The translations under genes were made by a program, and so were the position numbers. The notes below the pieces were generated by a model that had not been told where the DNA came from, did no database searches, and saw nothing but the letters and a program-made list of their open reading frames with translations. Positions 60,201 to 64,000 of a stretch of 64,000 nucleotides of DNA are shown piece after piece. Source of the DNA: Diospyros lotus. Lineage: Eukaryota; Streptophyta; Magnoliopsida; Ericales; Ebenaceae. The stretch spans positions 3,024,622-3,088,621 of the forward strand of contig NC_068342.1 of NCBI RefSeq assembly GCF_014633365.1. Direction: 5' to 3'. Positions within the stretch are counted from its first letter, which is position 1. The number at the start of each line of letters is the position of its first letter.

Positions 60201-61771
60201 TATTGTCGAAGGTAATATTCTGTTGTGCTGCCAATTTTTTTAGATTATATTAATTATATTTTAGATGTAGGCATTTGAATTTCTGTACTGAAGCTCATGG
60301 TTTCTTCTTGTCTTGCTTGAACAGTGATATAACTGCTTTGGCAAAAGACAGGGCATATGCACAGGTTTGCCTGGAAGAACTGAGTATTCACCAGGTATTG
60401 CTCGAAGTTTTTTTCCTAAATAAGTGTCTTAATTTGTTCTAGAGTTTGTATATACATGAGGGAAATTTACATTTAGGAAGGTCATATGTTATGAACAAAA
60501 TATGGAAACGGGGATATTAGGTGATTGCAGATGTTAGTATAGTATTAGACTTTTACAAATCAGTTGACAGCCACAACAACAATTACAGGCCTTAATCCCA
60601 TTAGGTGATGTAGGCTACATGAGTTCTAGATCTCTAACCATCTCTATCCATTGCCATATCTTGTATAAGGCCATTTATCCTACATCTACAGGTTTCCCAC
60701 TAACCATTTCTTTGGCCTTTATCTCTCTCATTTGTTACGTACGTCCTCCATTTCTTCCACTTACTTTATAAGTGTTTCTATCAATTTTCTTCTCACATCC
60801 AAACAATCTTAATTGTGACTGCCTCCACCTTATCTTTGGTAGGTGACACCCCAACCTCATTACATATGATCTCATTTATTATTTTGTCTTTTCTTGTATG
60901 GCTGCAGATCCACTGTAATATTTTCATCTTAATTATGTTCGTATTTTGCACATGTTGACAATTAACTATCCAACATTTTGAGCCATATGCTAGTCTTAAA
61001 GATTATTCCTTGCAAAGGTGGAGTATCATGTCCAAATAATTTCCACCACTTATTTGGGAAGCATACCGTATAAATGTAAACAATATATTTATACACTTAA
61101 GAAATATGTTTATGAACTTAATACTGCTCTTTAGATGAACTTAATAAAACTTTATCTCCTTCATTGCCTTCTGATCATCTGATTGAACAAATACTTCTGT
61201 GTTTAAGTAATATCAAAGAAGCTACTCCTAAATTCAAATTCCTGATAAAAATGTTCCTCATATACCAAAGTATGACTAAGGAAATAAATTCATCGACCTC
61301 CACGCATATGACAGGAAAATTTGGTTTTTCCTCTATATTCTATTTTAAACTTTCAGGCTTTGCAGCTGGGGCAAGATTCAAGTTCTCCATATGGGTTTGT
61401 TAGTGGGCAGAGATGTCAGATGTGTTTGAGATCTGATCCTTTACATAAAGTGATGGAGCGTCTCGCAAACCCCGGTACTTATTTTTCTGTGTTTGCTTCT
61501 CTTTATTTGTCAACAACCAAAAAAAGAAACTTTTTTTTTTTTTTATGTTTAAATTTACCATTTCTCATTTTGAAATTAAAGTTTCTCAATTAGGTCACAA
61601 CATGATAATTTATGTCAACTTCTTCTTCCCTTGTTTGTTTGGAATTTAACTTCTGACCAATCTGTGGCATAAAATTCAGGGGTTAGAAGGCTTGTAATTG
61701 TGGAAGCTGGCAGCAAGCGTGTAGAGGGCATTGTTTCACTAAGTGACGTGTTCCGCTTCTTGCTGAGTTAG
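42971..61771 (+). CDS. SNF4: SNF4 / KIN-beta-gamma, gamma-type subunit of plant SnRK1 (481 aa)
   Basis: Thirteen exons join in frame at GT-AG sites: 42971-43089, 43316-43403, 44220-44402, 45183-45290, 45387-45446, 46380-46469, 49473-49607, 58061-58205, 58280-58453, 60148-60211, 60325-60394, 61357-61474, 61680-61771 (1446 bases). Residues about 20-105 form the N-terminal carbohydrate-binding module (CBM48: [28 protein letters not shown]). Four CBS domains follow: about 150-245, 260-325, 345-410 and 425-480 ([20 protein letters not shown]). The CBM-plus-CBS fusion is the plant-specific betagamma subunit that activates the SnRK1 energy-sensing kinase. All exons look intact. A Leu replaces the usual Pro in the SLSPGYH-like turn (SLSLGYHE). 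Introns 6 and 7 (3.0 and 8.5 kb) hold most of the repeats. NF-YB4 lies upstream. Confidence 0.96.
43165..43206. repeat. (TTC)n then (TTA)n microsatellite
   Basis: Eleven TTC units followed by TTA units within SNF4 intron 1. Confidence 0.95.
44650..44830 (+). mobile_element. AU-SINE-like element
   Basis: In SNF4 intron 3. It resembles the widespread plant AU SINE along its length: A-box-like GTGCCTTGGTAGTAGTG (44659-44675), B-box GGTTCGAGTT (44710-44719), then TTGCAAAGCAAAGGTAAAAT, CCCCCAACCCTCGCAAAGTG and GCCTTGTGCACTGGGA. It is transcribed, if at all, by RNA polymerase III. Truncation and target duplications were not resolved. Confidence 0.85.
45510..45644. mobile_element. Small MITE (about 135 bp)
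   Basis: Inverted ends GGGATGTAAATG (45510-45521) and CATTTACATCCCC (45633-45645) in SNF4 intron 5. The interior is short and non-coding (GGGTCCCCAC, AATTGGGGAG). No clear target duplication. Confidence 0.7.
45762..45990 (-). mobile_element. RTE LINE tail, minus strand
   Basis: Starts with the complement of a TTG-type tail (ACAACAATAACAACATACCA) and then AAGCCTTTATTCAACCATGT, the same 3' signature as at 5749. A 5'-truncated copy in SNF4 intron 5. The right limit is approximate. Confidence 0.65.
46796..46875 (+). mobile_element. RTE LINE tail, plus strand
   Basis: GAATTCATGTTGCCGACCCC and ACATAATGGGATAAAGGCTG are followed by a TTG-rich tail (TTGTTGTTGTTGTCG). Only about 80 bp is present. It is in SNF4 intron 6. 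Confidence 0.75.
46876..49040. other. SNF4 intron 6, unassigned part
   Basis: No exon recognised. At 47788-47870 a ~40-bp unit (GGTTTCTGAGGAGC, GGTTTCTGAGGAAC) is repeated twice in tandem. The sequence around 47640-47920, ending in CCAAAAAAGAAAA, could be an old L1-type LINE end, but I could not establish a reverse transcriptase. Confidence 0.4.
49041..49320. repeat. 140-bp tandem duplication
   Basis: Units 49041-49180 and 49181-49320 are nearly identical over 140 bp, with three visible differences (CCTATCAG/CCTACCAG, AAGTAGAT/AAGCAGAT, GCTCACA/GCACACA). An RTE-like tail (GACCCCGCATAGTGGGTTAA) ends at the start of unit 1. It lies 150 bp before SNF4 exon 7. Confidence 0.95.
49834..51112. mobile_element. 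Non-autonomous TIR element with internal tandem repeats
   Basis: The ends AACACTTAGGTGGTGTTCTC and, in reverse complement, AACACTAAGGGCATGTTCTC form a 22-bp inverted repeat with four mismatches. Similarity continues in subterminal T/A-rich sequence. The interior is GC-richer and has tandem units of about 140-170 bp (CATAGATCTAA recurs near 50189, 50328 and 50500), then a GA microsatellite. No transposase seen and no clear target duplication. MULE- or hAT-like; it lies in SNF4 intron 7. Confidence 0.75.
50871..50913. repeat. (GA)n microsatellite
   Basis: An uninterrupted GA repeat of about 21 units inside the TIR element. Confidence 0.95.
51477..51751 (-). repeat. 3' LTR of the gypsy element, truncated at its inner end
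   Basis: Matches the 5' LTR from TGCCAGTGCT to AAGTAATAG and then switches to integrase coding sequence. The last ~27 bp of the LTR and the polypurine tract are missing. It contains a GA-rich stretch (51543-51595). Confidence 0.85.
51752..53320 (-). pseudogene. Gypsy RT / RNase H / integrase remnants
   Basis: RT is at 52850-53122 ([23 protein letters not shown] where YDDILVYS is usual) and continues at 52187-52420 ([20 protein letters not shown]). There GFLG joins directly to an RNase H tail (LDYTI, then [15 protein letters not shown]), so most of RNase H is deleted. The integrase zinc domain at 51760-52030 has H-X5-H (HASPIGGH) and GCPIYQKCK, with Tyr in place of one zinc-binding Cys. This frame then reads on into LTR sequence. 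Part of RT is duplicated in tandem (52301-53061). Confidence 0.85.
52301..53061. repeat. Tandem duplication inside the gypsy RT
   Basis: Unit 1, 52301-52687, and unit 2, 52688-53061, are closely similar (both start CCACT.CACCATAGCCGTGA). Unit 1 is 13 bp longer because of a local repeat TACGAAATGCGATT near 52630-52655. The duplication destroys the reading frame. Confidence 0.9.
53510..53836 (-). pseudogene. Gypsy protease region
   Basis: The minus-strand frame contains [20 protein letters not shown] and [20 protein letters not shown], the block downstream of the aspartic-protease active site in plant gypsy elements. The DSGA-type active-site triad should lie to the right (near 53990), where conceptual translation shows an IDSGNTH-like stretch. 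Confidence 0.75.
54041..55299 (-). pseudogene. Gypsy gag remnants
   Basis: The frame opens at ATG 55299 ([20 protein letters not shown]), typical of the N-terminus of a plant gypsy Gag. It is broken near 54977, reappears in pieces, and ends at 54041-54274 with [12 protein letters not shown], a zinc-knuckle-like C-X2-C-X4-H whose last Cys is replaced, then a Glu-rich stretch. Frameshifts separate the parts. Confidence 0.75.
55336..56278 (-). repeat. 5' LTR of the gypsy element, split
   Basis: 55336-55527 and 56153-56278 together match the 3' LTR (through GAAGGCATCCCCTGCCA) and extend about 27 bp farther, ending GTGACA. The reconstructed LTR is 318 bp. Confidence 0.88.
55528..56147 (-). mobile_element. 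Solo LTR nested in the gypsy 5' LTR (620 bp)
   Basis: Begins TGTTATATTTTGGG and ends TTTAACA, so the ends TGTTA/TAACA are inverted as in LTRs. Flanking 5-bp copies TAGGT (55523-55527) and TTGGT (56148-56152), one mismatch, match the uninterrupted host sequence in the other LTR. On the minus strand TATAAATAGAGGG near 55950-55962 looks like its TATA box. It is a remnant of LTR-LTR recombination. Confidence 0.88.
56284..56607. other. SNF4 intron 7 between repeats
   Basis: About 320 bp between the gypsy target duplication and the next TIR element. No ORF or repeat recognised. Confidence 0.5.
56608..57682. mobile_element. Non-autonomous TIR element, probably hAT-like (about 1.07 kb)
   Basis: The left end AGGTGTTTGGCTAGG and the complement of the right end GGCTGTTTGGCTAGG are inverted repeats; CTAAG or TCTAAG flanks both sides (56602-56607, 57683-57688), the exact duplication length being ambiguous. 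Subterminal AAGCTTAAAAGCT-like motifs recur at both ends. The interior (56880-57430) is GC-richer with CT repeats, CAGCAG repeats and GGTTCCAG motifs, possibly captured sequence. No transposase seen. It is in SNF4 intron 7. Confidence 0.75.
60568..61015 (-). mobile_element. RTE LINE fragment, minus strand
   Basis: Starts with the complement of a TTG-type tail (CACAACAACAATTACA), then GCCTTAATCCCATTAGGTGA, and continues through antisense LINE sequence (TTTTCTTCTCACATCCAAAC, TTTTCTTGTATGGCTG) parallel to 5750-6150. 5'-truncated and stop-ridden. It is in SNF4 intron 11. Confidence 0.75.
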
Positions 61772-62585
61772 CTCAGATCATCGGTCGATAACCTCACACT
61801 AAAGGGTAGTAGACGATGGATCTGGAGAAGATACATTTAGCTTCACTTGACACTTTGTCTGCCATGCCTACCCCCATCCGCCTTTCTCTGGGTTGGTCTG
61901 GAACTCAATTGCTAGATGGGCCTGGAATTTCCGAGCCCTCCTACCTACCAATTCTTAGGAATGAATTCCAAAAGATTAGAAAAATCTGTAAATTGTGAAC
62001 TTTACTCTTCCCCTTCCCCACCTTTCCTTTTTCTCAATCCTTTCTATTAACCACATTATTGGCAACTCAGTACATGCTGCCATGTCATGTTTGTCTCTTT
62101 ACTGCTCACAAAGAAGTGGGAAAAGAGCTGGAGTAAGTTTGTAGCTTGTCCATTAAAAGAGTTGAGAGTTGATATCCTCCACTTAACGTCATTTTTGTTG
62201 TATCATCATCGCCCTGCCATTCCATTTGCTGGTTTAGGAGGTTATTGGATCTTTCTCTCTTTCTTTCTTATTTAATTTTCAGTTGTTCGTGTGATGTGCG
62301 AGAATGCATGACCTGTGTTTGAAGCAAATTCTAAATAGCACAATGCCCACATGCAAGCACATCGTAGCACTTGCAAGAATAGTTCAAACAGCAAATTTGC
62401 AGCCAATAATGCATCATCAGATCGGAATAGCACTGGACAATTGTTTTCGCGTGTTCTTACAAGCAGGCCACATATTCTTTCAAGTTAACCAAAACCATTT
62501 CATCTATTAATAGATTGATGAACCAGTAATAAACAAGAACCAAAACCAAGACGACAACTAGTCATAGATACTGGCATTCCCCATC
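61772..62585. other. Convergent 3' UTR region of SNF4 and the zinc-finger gene
   Basis: The SNF4 stop is at 61771 and the stop of the opposing gene at 62586, about 0.8 kb apart tail to tail. A 60-codon frame at 61816-61998 is in SNF4 3' UTR and has no family resemblance. Overlapping 3' ends are possible. Confidence 0.5.
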
Positions 62586-63735
62586 TTATCGTACATTTAC
62601 ACGCGGCCTTGTATATCTATCATCACCACCATCAAAATGCCTGTCCATCTCTGACCCTCCTCTTCGCCTGAATTCTCTGCCTCTATGGCCTCTGGAATTC
62701 CATGAATCGCTATCCCTGTTATTCATTCTACGCTCAAGCCCACCTCCTCTACGTGATGATGATCCATTAAAACCATCACGATTAGAGAACTTACTGCGGC
62801 TGCCCCTTTTACTTGGCCCTGCGTTACTGCCCCCCCTCCTCCATCTATCTCTTGCAGGAGGAGGTTGATCTTCCTCGTCAGATTCCAGCCCAGAAAAGAG
62901 GTCACTTGCAGGCATTCGCCTCTTCCTAGAATCCCGATTATTCCCATTATTACGCCTTGATCCAGAATCTGAATCCACAAAATCATCACCCCCCAGCCCA
63001 TAGTCTTCATCTGAGCCATAGCTCATTGCTCTCTTACCTCTAGTTCTTTGTCTGGAATCAGCAGCAAGATGACTCGGTCTCCATTTGGAATGAACTGGAT
63101 GAAGTTCATCAGCTGAATCAAAATCTTGTTCATCCACCTCAGAACCAGAGAAAACCGACTTTTTGTGCCTCATCTTGGAGGGCTTACTCTGTGACCATGA
63201 ACTGGACCGGCGAGGAGCAGACTTATCCTCATCAAAGCCTTCAGCATCCTCAGATTCTGAGTGACCTTCAATCTCAGAGAAATCAACAGAAGAAATCTTA
63301 TGTGTCTGCTTATTATATTGAGTGTCCACCTCGTAACTGTCTACATCATCATCATCTTCTTCATCATCAAAATCATCAAACCCTCTCCCAGGTTTCTTAT
63401 TTCCATTTGCCTTGGGAGTTCTGCTAGGCATAAAGGAATCTTCTTCAGACCCCTTAAAATTCTCTCCCTGAATCTGACCATGTATGGGAAAATCTTCATC
63501 TAGCTTATGAGAATCTGCATGCTCAAAAGCAGCAACATCTGCCCCATCAGATTCGTCGTCGTCAAAATCAAAATTCCATGCATTAGAAACCTCTGCTCTG
63601 CTGGCAATCTTCTCTGGGTTCCTTCTGGGACCACGTTGCCTGTCTTGCAATTGATTCTCCATATATTCATCTGGTGGACGCTTGTGTTCACAATGAAAAC
63701 ATACCACATTTCTCCTGTAATTCAAGAAATTGCAC
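62586..63735 (-). CDS. RanBP2-type zinc-finger protein, organelle type (last exon, partial gene)
   Basis: The last exon starts after an AG acceptor (minus ...GGACAG at 63736-63738) in the middle of a RanBP2 zinc finger: CNFLNYRRNVVCFHCEHKRP, i.e. the second half of the W-X-C-X2-C...N-X6-C-X2-C finger. 382 residues follow. The tail is acidic and low-complexity (FDDFDDEEDDDDVDSYEVD), then Ser/Arg/Gly-rich with RGG-like repeats, and ends RPRVNVR. This layout fits the plant VAR3/OZ1 group of organelle RNA-editing or chloroplast-development zinc-finger proteins. An apparent TTG start at 63746 is an artefact: those bases are intron. Earlier fingers and the transit peptide lie beyond 64000. The exact paralogue is undecided. 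Confidence 0.85.
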
Positions 63736-64000
63736 CTGTCCAGCAACCGAGGATAAACATGTCATACACTTCATCCAACATTCCACTTTTGAAGGTGCAA
63801 ATATGAAGTTGTGATTATATGACCAAAATAAATTTTGATATAATCATCATGTAATCATCCAATCTACTAACAAAAAGGAAAAATAAAGAAACATACAGAA
63901 AGGACAGAAACAAGAGTGAAACTAAGTGGGATAAATAATACTCGAATGATAAAAAAGATGAAAACATTTTGCATTTGCAGTCATATGGTGAATATTGCTC
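63736..64000 (-). other. Intron of the zinc-finger gene
   Basis: AT-rich intron sequence upstream of the last exon, running off the window. No further exon is recognised in these 265 bases. Confidence 0.6.

Noticed and set aside
63736..63746. TTG start for the zinc-finger exon (MLD)
   Set aside because: These bases are the end of an intron (an AG acceptor at 63736-63738). The conserved finger needs an upstream exon.

Overview
The window is plant nuclear DNA, almost certainly from a dicot. It has spliced genes with GT-AG introns, plant-specific gene families (INDETERMINATE DOMAIN zinc finger, kelch-type acyl-CoA-binding protein, KIN-beta-gamma/SNF4, organelle zinc finger) and AT-rich spacers. 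Plant transposons fill the introns: Ty1/copia, Ty3/gypsy, RTE-type LINE, an AU-like SINE and TIR/MITE elements. I cannot name the species.

Layout. (1) 1-12.66 kb: the 5' end of a minus-strand acyl-CoA-binding protein gene (ACBP4/5 type). Only exons 1 and 2 are present. The rest of the stretch, probably its intron 2, is a nested transposon cluster: an RTE LINE is split by an LTR-like segment and by a copia-type element that keeps only gag, while a second, decayed copia element sits in the LINE tail and carries a hAT-like element in its own 5' LTR. (2) 15.1-18.3 kb: a complete three-exon IDD transcription factor (minus, 505 aa). (3) 24.4-25.9 kb: a single-exon, membrane-anchored SAM-dependent methyltransferase (plus, 477 aa). 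(4) 29.4-29.9 kb: an intronless NF-YB4-like histone-fold subunit (plus, 169 aa). (5) 34.1-37.5 kb: an unrecognised small membrane-protein gene (minus). Exons 1-2 join well, exons 3-4 are tentative. (6) 43.0-61.8 kb: a complete 13-exon SNF4/KIN-beta-gamma gene (plus, 481 aa) stretched over almost 19 kb by intronic repeats, including a deleted Ty3/gypsy element with a solo LTR nested in one of its own LTRs. (7) 62.6-63.7 kb: the last exon of a minus-strand RanBP2-type organelle zinc-finger gene that runs off the window and converges on SNF4.

The genes are unrelated housekeeping or regulatory loci, not a cluster or operon. NF-YB4 and SNF4 are also neighbours in Arabidopsis (AT1G09030 and AT1G09020, from memory), so that pair may be old synteny. 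Coding exons are intact while introns and spacers absorb nearly all the insertions. I saw no CRISPR, operon or virus-like system. The most unusual items are the gag-only copia element with a long non-coding body, the two adjacent long inverted repeats at 31.9-32.8 kb, the uncharacterised small membrane-protein gene, and the transposon-packed ACBP intron.
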